Positions 1 to 8,569 of a DNA stretch of 64,000 bases are shown piece after piece. The position numbers and the translations under genes were made by a program. How positions within the stretch are numbered: position 1 is the stretch's first letter; each line of letters begins with the position of its first letter. The notes under the pieces were generated by a model. That model saw only the letters and a list, made by a program, of their open reading frames with translations, made no database searches and was not told the origin of the DNA. The stretch comes from Anaerolineae bacterium (GTDB taxonomy: Bacteria; Chloroflexota; Anaerolineae; Aggregatilineales; Phototrophicaceae): the NCBI GenBank assembly GCA_022824365.1, contig JAJEAA010000023.1, positions 62,001-126,000 of the forward strand, given 5' to 3'.

Positions 1-561
1 CTGCACGGTCAGGTCATCAACCATCTCGAACTCAGCCAGCTCGCCATTGATGACGAACTCGGACCGCGGCGAGGGCGAGAGCGTTGAATTGGTGAGCACG
101 TGATTCCAGTAGAAATCGAAGTCGTGGGAGCCGAACGGTTCGCCATCGGACCATTTCATGCCTTCGCGCAGGTGCAAAACGAAGGTGTTGCCACCGTTGG
201 CGTATTCCCAACTCTCGGCGATATTGGGTTCGATGGTGCTAGAATCCCAGCCAATGCGCAGAATCGGCTCTGGACCCCAAGCCGAACGTGCTTGAAAACC
301 ACGATTTTGAAATATGCCAGTGCGGATCGCGCCGCCATATTCGCCGATGCTATCAAGCGGCTCAATCACGACCGGGTTGACCGGCAGGCGGTCCGCCACC
401 GGCGGCAGGTCCCCTGCGGCGACCAGTTCAGCCAGTTCGGGAGCTTCACTGTACATCATGTCTTGCGCTGCCAGTGGCACGCCATTGCTCAAGGCTGCGA
501 TGCCGGCGCCTGCCGATAGCGAAATCTTGAGAAACTTGCGGCGACTCATTTTCCGGGACAT
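1..561 (-). CDS. ABC transporter substrate-binding protein, family 5 (partial, 3' end outside window)
   Basis: Only the N-terminal 187 codons are present; the gene runs off the left edge. The start is the ATG at 561, preceded by a GAGGAG box. The protein opens with a twin-arginine signal (SRRKFLK, then a hydrophobic stretch ending near an AAQD cleavage region), so it should be exported by Tat and held outside the membrane. The mature part contains the peptide/nickel-type family-5 pattern, including AESWEYANGGNTFVLHLREG and WSDGEPF, where such proteins form lobe I. Ligand cannot be told: family members bind peptides, oligosaccharides or metals. It follows the LacI gene on the same strand, suggesting a regulated uptake operon. 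The family is fairly sure, the substrate unknown. Confidence 0.85.
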   Translation of the reverse strand, partial: MSRKMSRRKFLKISLSAGAGIAALSNGVPLAAQDMMYSEAPELAELVAAGDLPPVADRLPVNPVVIEPLDSIGEYGGAIRTGIFQNRGFQARSAWGPEPILRIGWDSSTIEPNIAESWEYANGGNTFVLHLREGMKWSDGEPFGSHDFDFYWNHVLTNSTLSPSPRSEFVINGELAEFEMVDDLTVQ

Positions 562-664
562 ATCAATGCTCCTCAATCTAGTAAGATTTTCTCACGGATA
601 GGATGAGTATTGTCTTCTGTTGTGACAGGCTCCTTTCGCCTCGGTTAGCATTTACGCCGGAAGT

Positions 665-1660
665 CTACGGCGCGCTTTCTCGCACGACCAATTGATGCCT
701 GATCACATGCCGCCGATCAACTCGCTCGCCAGCGATATGGGAGAAGAGATTGCGGACCATTAACTCACCTAGAGCGCGGCGGTCCACGCGCAAGGTCGTG
801 AGCTTAGGTGCGATCAGGTTGGCAAGCGGAATGTCATCGCAGCCGACGATTGCGATATCGTCAGGAATGCGTTTCCCAAGCGTGTTGCAAGCTTGAATGG
901 CGCCAATGGCTGCCAGGTCATTATGGCATACCAACGCTTCAAGGTCCGGGCGACGCGTGATTAGCCGTTGCGCCGCTTCAAAGCCATTACGAATGTGTGC
1001 CGTTTCAATGCGCTCTACCGGCGGGTCCTTATCGGGCACTATCTTGCGAAAGCTCTCAAGACGCCGCTGAGCGCTTCGTGAGCGACTGCCGCCGGCGATC
1101 ATGCCCAGCCGCCTGCGCCCACCGGCGATCAGGTGTTTCACCAGACTCACCATGCCGGCTTCATCCGCCAGCATGAAGACGATGGCGTCTTCCGCGGCAA
1201 TATCTCGGTTGAATAGGAGAGAGGCGGGGAACATTTGCAGCAGTGTGGGCAGGTCGCCATCGGGCAAACGTGTACTGCAGACGATGACGCCGTCTACCTG
1301 TTTCGCCTCCAACATGCGCATTACCTGCCGTTCGCGCATGGGGTCCTCTTGGGTATTGCAGAGGATGACGTTGTAATTGTGCTGCCAGGCAACGGTCTCG
1401 ATACCGGCGGTAATCTCAGCGAAGAAGGGATTGGCGATATCGACCACAATGACGCCGATGGAATAGCTGCGGCTGCCGGTCAAGCTCTGGGCGATGTGAT
1501 TCGGCTCAAAGTCGAGATCGCGGATGACCTGCATGACGCGCTGGCGCGTCTCAGGTTTGATCGGCGCCTTGTTATTGATCACGCGCGAGACTGTCATCGC
1601 GGAAACATCCGCGACTTGAGCGACGTCTGCGATAGTGACCCGTTTTCTGCGTCGTATCAT
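665..1660 (-). CDS. LacI-family transcriptional regulator
   Basis: A 331-residue protein of normal LacI length. Residues about 7-60 form the helix-turn-helix and hinge (VTIADVAQVADVSAMTVSRV, then NHIAQSLTGSRS). The rest is a periplasmic-binding-protein-like effector domain (IGVIVVDIANPFFAEI; VGCDDIPLANLIAPKLTTLR near the C-terminus). It should bind a palindromic operator as a dimer and release it on binding a sugar or related ligand. It lies upstream of, and on the same strand as, the family-5 solute-binding protein gene, its likely target. A perfect palindrome sits 17 bp in front of its own start codon, so autoregulation is likely. The effector cannot be named. Confidence 0.93.
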   Translation of the reverse strand: MIRRRKRVTIADVAQVADVSAMTVSRVINNKAPIKPETRQRVMQVIRDLDFEPNHIAQSLTGSRSYSIGVIVVDIANPFFAEITAGIETVAWQHNYNVILCNTQEDPMRERQVMRMLEAKQVDGVIVCSTRLPDGDLPTLLQMFPASLLFNRDIAAEDAIVFMLADEAGMVSLVKHLIAGGRRRLGMIAGGSRSRSAQRRLESFRKIVPDKDPPVERIETAHIRNGFEAAQRLITRRPDLEALVCHNDLAAIGAIQACNTLGKRIPDDIAIVGCDDIPLANLIAPKLTTLRVDRRALGELMVRNLFSHIAGERVDRRHVIRHQLVVRESAP

Positions 1661-1676
1661 CGTGTAAGCATACTTG

Positions 1677-1692
1677 ATGTTAGCGCTAACAT
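1677..1692. promoter_or_regulatory. Perfect 16-bp palindrome, probable LacI-family operator
   Basis: ATGTTAGCGCTAACAT is its own reverse complement. It lies just upstream of the LacI gene starting at 1660 and is of the TGTTAGCGCTAACA type known for LacI-family operators. It probably mediates autoregulation and control of the transporter genes downstream. The palindrome is seen directly; the assignment to this regulator is inferred from position. Confidence 0.7.
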
Positions 1693-1776
1693 GAGCCTAA
1701 CACATAGGTAGCGTACTGTCAAACTCTTGACGGCCGTGGGCTCTGAAAGGGCGTCCGGCTGTTTCACTGGGAGCAA

Positions 1777-2106
1777 GTGCTATGGTGCAGTGTGCAGGCA
1801 CAGGGTATACCAGCAGTCTATCTGGATATGGGAGACCTTTTTGATCCACCCAATGCCGCTGCAACCGGCGTTCAAATTGACCGTCTCATGTTGATTAGCC
1901 AGACACCGCTCAAGCGAGCATTGTTTTTGATTCGCTGTCTAGCACAGCATCAGCTTCCCTGTTTGCTGGTAGTCGATAATCCGCCTACCTTGCCACTCGC
2001 CCAACTCAAAGCGACATTGCGTCACGCTCCACTAACGCTTATCAGCCTATCCCCACAACCGCTATCGCCGATACAAGTGGCGCTGCAATGCCAACGTCAA
2101 TCGTGA
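1777..2106 (+). pseudogene. RecA/ImuA-like protein, N-terminally truncated
   Basis: The frame is open from about 1747 and translates as a RecA-like core piece (QGIPAVYLDMGDLFDPPNAA; later LIRCLAQHQLPCLLVVDN). No Walker A segment precedes it, because an in-frame stop at 1744 closes the frame. ImuA-like proteins are RecA relatives encoded just ahead of ImuB in mutagenesis cassettes, and ImuB follows here at 2222. The only start candidate is a GTG at 1777 without a clear ribosome site. Another frame (2088-2222) also looks weakly protein-like, so the C-terminus may be frameshifted as well. I read it as a decayed ImuA-like gene, but a short functional form cannot be excluded. Confidence 0.45.
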
Positions 2107-2221
2107 CAGTTGAACAATCAGGACATTATCGGCTTTTGCAGCGACCTGTGCTTGATCGCTCACCCTTTTCTGCCATGTCGCCAGCGCAGGATTTCATTTG
2201 CCGTGCCAAGGGAGGAAACCA

Positions 2222-3376
2222 ATGTTTAGCACCTTCGTGATCTGGGACGTCGCAGCAGCCATCGAACGCCAGCATCAACCACAACTGCGCCGCAGCCCGG
2301 TCATCCTGATGACTGGCAACCAACATCTGAAGATGTTGGCCACTGATGCGTTAGCGCGCCAAGCGGGAGTACGCATCGGCGATACCCGCAAACAGGCGGA
2401 ATTACAATGCTCCAACGCCGCCATACTGCCAGCGCGAGAAGATGTGTATCGTCGACTGTTCACCGAAGTGATCGCCGACTTATTCCGCTACATCGACAGG
2501 GTGGAACCCAGATACAGCCCTGATAGCGCCTTGTTGGTTGTGAATACCCAACACGCGGATGAACTCGATTTTTTGCGGACACGGATTCAATCTCACCTTG
2601 ATGGCCAGGCCTCGATGGGCAGCGCCAGCGACAAGTTTGCAGCGCGGATTGCCGGACTCAGTAGCGCAGATCATTGTGTCGTAGCCAAAGGTGAAGAAGC
2701 TGCGTTTCTCGCGCCCTTCCCGGCGACACTACTGCCTTTGAACTCAGATATGCGCCGCCGGATACCGATGATGGGAATCCGCACTATCGGCGATTATGTG
2801 GCGCTGTCCCGCGCGGCTGTTTTCGAGCAATGGGGCAAACATGGGCTTTGGTGTTACGATCTCGCCATTGGCCTCGACTCGCGTCCCTTGCAATCCTGCC
2901 AACCGCCGTTGATCCTTACACAATCCCTGGCCTTTGACGATCCGGTGGCGGATAAAGAGATTCTGATTTCAGCCTGTCTGCGACTGGCTCGTTTGCTGAT
3001 CCGTCAGTTGAACAAGCGCGAAGCCGGTCGACTGACAATGTTGCTCACGGGCGAAGACCGTATGACCCATGAAATTCATCTGGCGCCGAACACGCCTATA
3101 TGCAGCCTGGCTCACTTTCAGCGGCAACTGCCCATATTGCTCGAACAACCCGCCTATACGACCGGCATTGTCGGCTTGAAGCTGCAATTATCAGAGCTGG
3201 CGCCAGCTCAGCCAAGGCAATTATCGCTCTTCAATATGACACAGCATCGATACTCTCTCAATCAAGCAATTAGGCAGTGGCAAAAGCGCTTTGATGAAAA
3301 GGTTAGCCAACCGACGCTGACCGATGTACCGCGCTATTTCCCGCCGGAATTGCAATACGAGATGGTGAGCGCATGA
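2222..3376 (+). CDS. imuB: ImuB-like Y-family DNA polymerase-related protein
   Basis: A 384-residue protein. The start at ATG 2222 is preferred over the upstream in-frame 2198 because GGAGG (2211-2215) lies six bases before it. The N-terminus (STFVIWDVAAAIERQ) matches the opening palm strand of Y-family polymerases, but the acidic catalytic residues expected of active DinB/UmuC enzymes are not obvious; that is typical of ImuB, which acts as a clamp-binding adaptor in translesion synthesis with DnaE2. The motif RRRIPMMGIRTIGDYVALSR resembles the helix-hairpin-helix region, and QPRQLSLFN near the C-terminus resembles a beta-clamp-binding peptide. It overlaps the next gene by ATGA. No DnaE2 gene is in the window. 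Confidence 0.75.
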   Translation: MFSTFVIWDVAAAIERQHQPQLRRSPVILMTGNQHLKMLATDALARQAGVRIGDTRKQAELQCSNAAILPAREDVYRRLFTEVIADLFRYIDRVEPRYSPDSALLVVNTQHADELDFLRTRIQSHLDGQASMGSASDKFAARIAGLSSADHCVVAKGEEAAFLAPFPATLLPLNSDMRRRIPMMGIRTIGDYVALSRAAVFEQWGKHGLWCYDLAIGLDSRPLQSCQPPLILTQSLAFDDPVADKEILISACLRLARLLIRQLNKREAGRLTMLLTGEDRMTHEIHLAPNTPICSLAHFQRQLPILLEQPAYTTGIVGLKLQLSELAPAQPRQLSLFNMTQHRYSLNQAIRQWQKRFDEKVSQPTLTDVPRYFPPELQYEMVSA

Positions 3377-3678
3377 CACGTCTGTACAAGGATGCGCCAA
3401 CGCTGGGTGTGCGGACCCGTGATGATATCCCAATTGCCATCCACTGGGGACAGGCCTGGCATCCGATCCAGCACATCGCTTTACGCTGGCAAATGGATGT
3501 CAATTGGTGGCGCGAACGAATCTACCGCGATTACTACAAGGTGCTGACCCAAAAAGGCTTGCTCTGGTCATTTACGTTTTCCCCACAGGCGCGGGGGTGT
3601 ACCGGTCGAGGTACTCGCGATAGGCTTGCAGGGCAGTCTGCGATGGTGCGCCTCTTTCGCGCAAGTAACAAGTCTTGA
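3373..3678 (+). CDS. DUF6504-like protein, probably frameshifted near its 3' end
   Basis: Begins at the ATGA overlap with the ImuB stop. The N-terminal 60 or so residues resemble DUF6504 proteins, which often follow ImuB genes (HWGQAWHPIQHI, VNWWRERIYRDYYKVLTQKG). The family usually ends in a pattern like IYRD..TG.WYL..VYD. That pattern is not in this frame after codon 64, but appears one frame over from 3567 to a stop at 3621-3623 (VIYVFPTGAGVYRSRYSR). A single missing base near 3565 would restore it, so the annotated 101-residue product probably has a false tail. The role of DUF6504 is unknown; the linkage suggests a part in translesion synthesis. Confidence 0.55.
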   Translation: MTRLYKDAPTLGVRTRDDIPIAIHWGQAWHPIQHIALRWQMDVNWWRERIYRDYYKVLTQKGLLWSFTFSPQARGCTGRGTRDRLAGQSAMVRLFRASNKS

Positions 3679-3765
3679 TTCTAATATGGCATGGGTATAC
3701 TCTTGTAAGGAGTGCAATCATTGCCTTCACGTGTACGAGATTGGCAGGGAAAGGGCACCTCTGCA

Positions 3766-4119
3766 ATGATGGTCGAGATTCCGGATGAACTCGAACAATG
3801 GTTGCTTGAATCCGCAAACCAGCGTGGCATCTCCATAAAGAACCTGCTCACGGAATTGCTTCTTGAAAAGCAGACCGCCGCTTGCATCGAAGCTTCTGAG
3901 GAGAGTACGGAAGTTCCGGAACTTGAGCCAGCTGCTTTGATTGAAGACCTGCGCGATGAACTCGCGAGGGACTACCCAGCGGGATCGCTGGGCCGGTTCG
4001 CGCAGCTGGCCCTCAAATCAGGACTGGCTTCCAAGGAATCGGTTGATACATCCTCTCGCAGTCGAGAGATTCTGACCACCGAATTTGCAGACCACATTGA
4101 CCGGCGAATCCGTCGATGA
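3766..4119 (+). CDS. Antitoxin of a PIN-domain toxin-antitoxin pair
   Basis: A protein of about 117 residues from the ATG at 3766 (a second ATG follows at 3769; a TTG at 3721 behind AAGGAG is an alternative). The N-terminus (MVEIPDELEQWLLESANQRG) has the pattern of a ribbon-helix-helix or similar DNA-binding head. The C-terminus carries SRSREILTTEF, a motif shared with the antitoxins at 58167 and 59563, probably the toxin-binding segment. The stop overlaps the PIN gene start (4116), normal for vap-like operons. The antitoxin should neutralise the PIN RNase and repress its own promoter. Function is inferred from neighbour and paralogues. Confidence 0.75.
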   Translation: MMVEIPDELEQWLLESANQRGISIKNLLTELLLEKQTAACIEASEESTEVPELEPAALIEDLRDELARDYPAGSLGRFAQLALKSGLASKESVDTSSRSREILTTEFADHIDRRIRR

Positions 4120-4538
4120 CGATCATCGCAGACACCAGCTACCTCTTTGCGCTTTACAATTCCAAAGACATTAACCACCGGGCGGCAGCAGCGTTCGCAT
4201 TCGAGACTGCATCTGAAAGGATTTTGTTGCCTAATGTCGCGCTCACCGAATTGGCTTACCTGTTAGTGCGCGACCTCGGATATGTGGCGCTGCGTGCGCT
4301 CCTGGACAACTTGAGGGATAGCGAGACAGAACTTGTGCCCTTGCTTAAGAGCGATTTGGACCGGATCTACGACATCACCACCACCTATGCCAGCGCAGAA
4401 TTCGATATCGTAGACTGCTGCCTCATGGCGATCGCCGAGCGCTTGGGCGTCACCCGAATCGCCACCTTCGACCGCCGTGATTTCAGTATCTTCCGTCCCC
4501 GCCATTGCGATTATCTCGACTTGCTGCCGGCGCTGTGA
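4116..4538 (+). CDS. PIN-domain toxin (VapC-like ribonuclease)
   Basis: 140 residues, the usual VapC length. The acidic residues of the PIN active site are visible: Asp in the first strand (IIADTSYLFALYN), Glu in helix 2-3 (ALTELAYLLVRD), and the pair in the C-terminal half (EFDIVDCCLMAIAERL, then TRIATFDRRDFSIF). Such enzymes cleave RNA, often tRNA, when freed from the antitoxin. It overlaps the antitoxin gene by four bases. It is the intact member of a family whose second copy (58424-58836) is frameshifted. Confidence 0.9.
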   Translation: MTIIADTSYLFALYNSKDINHRAAAAFAFETASERILLPNVALTELAYLLVRDLGYVALRALLDNLRDSETELVPLLKSDLDRIYDITTTYASAEFDIVDCCLMAIAERLGVTRIATFDRRDFSIFRPRHCDYLDLLPAL

Positions 4539-4950
4539 GCGCGCCTCAAGCAGTGCAGTGTTCCTGGCGGTAATGTCTTGCTAACGGACTCCATGTTATC
4601 CGCCCTCGAAGAGATCAGAGGACGCTAAACCGCCCCCTGAGCATGCGTTCTACCGCGGCACCAGTCCATCATCCCCCACCATAAGTGTCTCGCCTCCGCC
4701 GACGTCAGCCGGCATTGAGAATCTGCAAGACTCCAAGGCACGGCGCGAGCGGATTGCCTTCTAGCTTCACAGACCAGGCACAGGCGTCAGTCGATGTGAA
4801 CAGGGTTTAGGCTGCTCGATGCAGTGCAAGAGGCGCTGTCCGCGCGATACTTCAGAAGCGATTGCGGTACACTGAGTAGATTGAAAGAAACCGTCATATC
4901 CGGTTCTGCTCGCTTGGAAAAGAGAGGCAAGACCGCCGAGGAGAGCGCAG
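4539..4950. other. Intergenic stretch without recognisable gene
   Basis: About 410 bases between the PIN gene and the exonuclease. I see no credible coding frame, RNA gene or strong repeat. The only functional signal is GAGGAG at 4938-4943, the ribosome site of the exonuclease. Confidence 0.5.
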
Positions 4951-5856
4951 ATGGCGTCTGAAGCGACAGTGATTGCCGTCACCAGGTCGACGACCAGGCG
5001 AGGAGACCCGATGTGGACCCTACACACGGCGGGCGGCGACCGCATTAACGTCTTCGACAACATGCTGGAGAGACAGCCGTGGGAGAACTCTGGCTATCGC
5101 GTTTGGTTCGAGGCGATGGAAATTGGCCAGACCGACCGCTGGATGAACTCGCCGATAATAGTGCGCACCGTCCAGGACGGGAGATTTCTCAACGCTGTTT
5201 CGGTGCAACCGATCGCCCGCGATGCGAAGCCGGACATAATGCCTGCGCCGGAAAATGTCTGGGCACTCTACGGTCCGCATTGGCGGCACACGCTGCATTC
5301 GCTCAGTGCTGAAGACACCATCGTCTTTGATACCGAGACCACCGGCACCGATCCGGAACTGGATGAGGCGGTTTCGATCGCGGTGCAGAGCTATGCGGCG
5401 CTTCATAGGGCATCAATCGACTATCATACGCTGATTGCGCCGCGCTTCCCCGAGAAGCTGTTGGTTCAGAATGCGGAGACGACGAGCGCCTACGATATCC
5501 ACGGCATCCACCCGGACGATCTGGCAGGGCAGCCATCGTTTGCGGATATCCACGGCAAGTTGCGGGAGATCATGGGAAAGAGAAACTGGGTCTGCTGGAA
5601 TGCCGACTTTGACGTGATGCTGCTGGATAGCCTCTGCATCCGGCATCGCTTGCCGCTGATCCCGCGCAATCGAGTGGTTTGCGCTATGAAGCTGCTTTCG
5701 CCGCTGGCCGGCCAGCGAGATGCGGGGCGCGGGTCTTACCGCCTGGCGAAGCTGGAAGGAATGGCGGTGCTGATGGGTTTGGAGTTCCCGGACGCCCGTG
5801 ATGCGGCCGTTGACGCCAAGGCGACCGTTTCGATGATGCGCTGGGCGCATGACTAG
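4951..5856 (+). CDS. DEDD-family 3'-5' exonuclease (DnaQ-like)
   Basis: 301 residues starting at ATG 4951 behind GAGGAG. Residues 1-105 form an unassigned N-terminal part, possibly a small beta domain. The exonuclease domain follows: Exo I DTETTG (Asp127, Glu129), Exo II WNADFD (residues 216-221) and Exo III around 283-288. In DEDDh enzymes Exo III is His-x4-Asp; here the His position is Arg283 (RDAAVDA) with Asp288 kept, and no DEDDy-type Tyr is evident. The enzyme may therefore be weak or altered. The family removes nucleotides from 3' ends in proofreading or repair. It stands alone, with no polymerase subunit nearby. Confidence 0.82.
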   Translation: MASEATVIAVTRSTTRRGDPMWTLHTAGGDRINVFDNMLERQPWENSGYRVWFEAMEIGQTDRWMNSPIIVRTVQDGRFLNAVSVQPIARDAKPDIMPAPENVWALYGPHWRHTLHSLSAEDTIVFDTETTGTDPELDEAVSIAVQSYAALHRASIDYHTLIAPRFPEKLLVQNAETTSAYDIHGIHPDDLAGQPSFADIHGKLREIMGKRNWVCWNADFDVMLLDSLCIRHRLPLIPRNRVVCAMKLLSPLAGQRDAGRGSYRLAKLEGMAVLMGLEFPDARDAAVDAKATVSMMRWAHD

Positions 5857-6137
5857 GCGCAGATCTCGTCGTCACGCTGAAGGACCACATAGTTTATATA
5901 AGCGAATATGTCGATCGCCAGCATTGCTCAGACGCAGCGCTGTATGATCAGAGTATCTTGCCCGCAAGGACGTTTTGGGTTATTCGGGGATACCTGTGAG
6001 GAGGAAGGCAACGGCAGCAGTGATGATTCCTGTCGCCCACCGTCAATTGTTGATATAGCTTATTGAGCTTGTCGAATGTCTCTTCTAGAGAGCAGCGAGG
6101 GCTTTCTGTTCCAAGTCGATAGAATCTGCAATGCGCG

Positions 6138-7340
6138 CTAGGCAATCACGCCGAGTTCGCGTCCCGCACGCGTGAATGCAACGATGGCATGTTCCAGTTG
6201 CTGGCTTGACAGCGCCGCCGACATCTGTACGCGGATGCGGGCTTTGCCCATCGGCACGACGGGATAGAAGAATCCGCTGACGTAAACGCCCAGTTCGTAC
6301 AGACGGTTGGCGAAGTCCTGCGCCAGCCGCGCCTCGTCCAGCATCACCGGGATGATGGGATGCTCGCCATCGAGCAGGCGAAAACCAGCGCCCTGTAAGC
6401 CGCTGCGGAAACGCCGCGCATTCTGGCGCAGTTTTTCTCTCAAATCATCGCCCGCCCGCGCAAGCGCAATCGCCTTGATTGCCCCGCCCGCCAGCATCGG
6501 CGGCAGCGCGTTGGAAAACAGATATGGGCGAGATCGCTGCCGCAGCAGATCAATTACCGGCTGCGCCGCCGCCAAAAATCCGCCGGCCGCGCCGCCCAGG
6601 CTTTTGCCCAACGTGCCCGTGATAATATCCGCGCGCAGCCCAAAATGCGCCGCTGTGCCTCTGCCCTCTGGGCCAAGTATGCCGGTGGCGTGACAGTCAT
6701 CCACCAGCAGCAGCGCATCGTATGCGTCAGCCAGTCGCCGCAGTTCCGGGATATTCGCCACATACCCGTCCATCGAGAACACGCCATCAGTGGCAATGAC
6801 GATGCTGCGCGGCGCTGCCGAAGCCGCTTCCTGGAGCTTCGCCCGCAAGTCGGTCATGTCACTGTTTTCAAAGCGATAGCGCTTCGCCTTGCACAGCCGA
6901 ATGCCGTCGATGATGGAAGCATGATTGAGCGAGTCCGAGATTATGGTGTCTTCCGCCGTCAGCAGCGGCTCGAAGACGCCGCCGTTGGCGTCAAAAGCCG
7001 CCGCGAACAAGATGGCGTCGTCTGTTTCCAGATAGTCGGCTATCGCGCTTTCCAGTTCCCGGTGCAAATCGAGCGTGCCGCAGATAAAGCGCACGGAAGC
7101 CATGCCGTAGCCATATTCATCCATCGTTGCTTTCGCTGCCGCGATTATGTCAGGATGGTCTGCCAGGCCGAGGTAGTTATTGGCGCAGAGGTTGATGATG
7201 GGCTGTTCTTTGCCGTCAAGCGTCACTCGGATTTCGCCAGATTGCGGCGAGGTGATGATGCGTTCCCGCTTGTACAAACCCTCCTGTTCAAGCGCTTCAA
7301 GCTCGGCGCGCAAGCGGCGATAGATCGTCTTGTCTGTCAT
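6138..7340 (-). CDS. kbl: Glycine C-acetyltransferase (2-amino-3-ketobutyrate CoA ligase)
   Basis: 400 residues, the standard length for this fold-type I PLP enzyme of the alpha-oxoamine synthase family. Visible motifs are NYLGLADHP, the Asp-containing VDDCHATGILGPEGRG and the PLP-lysine motif GTLGKSLGGAAGG with Lys246. It cleaves 2-amino-3-oxobutyrate with CoA to glycine and acetyl-CoA, the second step of threonine breakdown, in the cytoplasm. The usual partner threonine dehydrogenase (tdh) is not adjacent, so the gene is monocistronic here. Related 8-amino-7-oxononanoate synthases are the main alternative, but the N-terminal sequence and NSDMTDL region favour Kbl. Confidence 0.93.
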   Translation of the reverse strand: MTDKTIYRRLRAELEALEQEGLYKRERIITSPQSGEIRVTLDGKEQPIINLCANNYLGLADHPDIIAAAKATMDEYGYGMASVRFICGTLDLHRELESAIADYLETDDAILFAAAFDANGGVFEPLLTAEDTIISDSLNHASIIDGIRLCKAKRYRFENSDMTDLRAKLQEAASAAPRSIVIATDGVFSMDGYVANIPELRRLADAYDALLLVDDCHATGILGPEGRGTAAHFGLRADIITGTLGKSLGGAAGGFLAAAQPVIDLLRQRSRPYLFSNALPPMLAGGAIKAIALARAGDDLREKLRQNARRFRSGLQGAGFRLLDGEHPIIPVMLDEARLAQDFANRLYELGVYVSGFFYPVVPMGKARIRVQMSAALSSQQLEHAIVAFTRAGRELGVIA

Positions 7341-7513
7341 GAGCGATGTCCCATTGTTTGCTTGTTTTTTATTTTACAACCGCTCCAATCCCGACGAATA
7401 AGTATTTGAACGATACAGTCTCAAATTCTGGTGGAAAACCTTCACACCCGTTGTGTTGGTGTCCTATCTAGGAAACTGGAGATTGGAGATTTGCGGTAAG
7501 TAATTTTCACTTT

Positions 7514-8569
7514 CTAGTCTCTAGTCTCCTGATAGGCGGCAATTTGGGCGTAAATGGCTGTTTCATCCACCACCATCCACTCACTTGCGATCAAACCATC
7601 ATGTAATTCAAAATGGGAGATCCCCAAGATGGTTACGGGAGCATTCGTTGGTGCTCCATATCGGCCGTGCCCACTGTGGGCGCCGCAGAATGTCCAGCGT
7701 ATTGCCACCCTAACAGCCCGATCATTCTGTTGGCGAACGATGAGATGATGCGGCTCGAAACGTCCGCCTGGCAGAGAGGCCATTATGCTCGCAACCATAT
7801 TGCTTACTGGTTCTCGACCGTAGCTAAGATGACCTCTTGGCCCTTCAAACCGCGCCGCCGCCACATATTGTTCAGCAACAACGTTGAGATGGTTGTCATT
7901 CCACAGCGCGTCATAAGTGTCGATTATGCGGTTGGCGATGGCGTTATCGCCCAGGATGGTCAACCCATTTTCGTCCACCCAGCGATGTCGCATTGCTTCA
8001 TTGCCAATGGCATAGGCTTTGGGATTGTTCTTACCCAGGGAGATGCCATGAGCCACCGGATCGATGCCGAGCTGCTGGACAAATGAAGCGTGGTCACGCA
8101 GTTTCCATTCCTCCACGACCCTGTTGTCGCGGCACAGGCAGTCGGCAATACCTAACCCTTGGTAAGCGCGTTTGGTTGCCGGGCCCAAGTCGCTGTCTCC
8201 CATGTGCAATCCTACTGAACGAACTCGATGCGATGAATAGAAACCGCTGGGTTTGTCGCCAATGATTACGTCATCAGCCAGTGGCCGCCGCTTGGCAAAA
8301 ACGTGCATCTGCTCCAAGGTTTCATTGACCATTCCCTCTGCCGTGTTGATGACAAGATGCGGGGACCGTACCGGGCAGATGGGCGCATACCAATCACGAA
8401 TGCGTCCCACGTTCTCTTCTTCCCAAATGATGTAGGTAATATCGATGATATATTGCTCTGGTGTTTCAAATTCCGGAGCAAAATTCTGCATACCCATGTC
8501 GAACTCCATTCCAAATGAAGATTTCCAATCCTGACTGGGATCAATGACGTTACCACCACTAAACACCAA
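7514..8569 (-). CDS. SnoaL/NTF2-like protein, two-domain
   Basis: About 350 residues with two NTF2-like segments: the first near residues 35-170 (YIIWEEENVGRIRDWYAP), the second near 210-345 (NRIIDTYDALWNDNHLNVVA, then ending HFELHDGLIASEWMVVDE). Related cone-barrel proteins act as polyketide cyclases, isomerases or lyases, but the family is too broad to give a reaction. The start is a TTG at 8569 that overlaps the end of the GntR gene by 11 bases, suggesting translational coupling; an internal ATG near 8509 is an alternative. It belongs to the same broad group as the proteins at 11932, 12801 and 14144. Confidence 0.72.
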   Translation of the reverse strand: MVFSGGNVIDPSQDWKSSFGMEFDMGMQNFAPEFETPEQYIIDITYIIWEEENVGRIRDWYAPICPVRSPHLVINTAEGMVNETLEQMHVFAKRRPLADDVIIGDKPSGFYSSHRVRSVGLHMGDSDLGPATKRAYQGLGIADCLCRDNRVVEEWKLRDHASFVQQLGIDPVAHGISLGKNNPKAYAIGNEAMRHRWVDENGLTILGDNAIANRIIDTYDALWNDNHLNVVAEQYVAAARFEGPRGHLSYGREPVSNMVASIMASLPGGRFEPHHLIVRQQNDRAVRVAIRWTFCGAHSGHGRYGAPTNAPVTILGISHFELHDGLIASEWMVVDETAIYAQIAAYQETRD

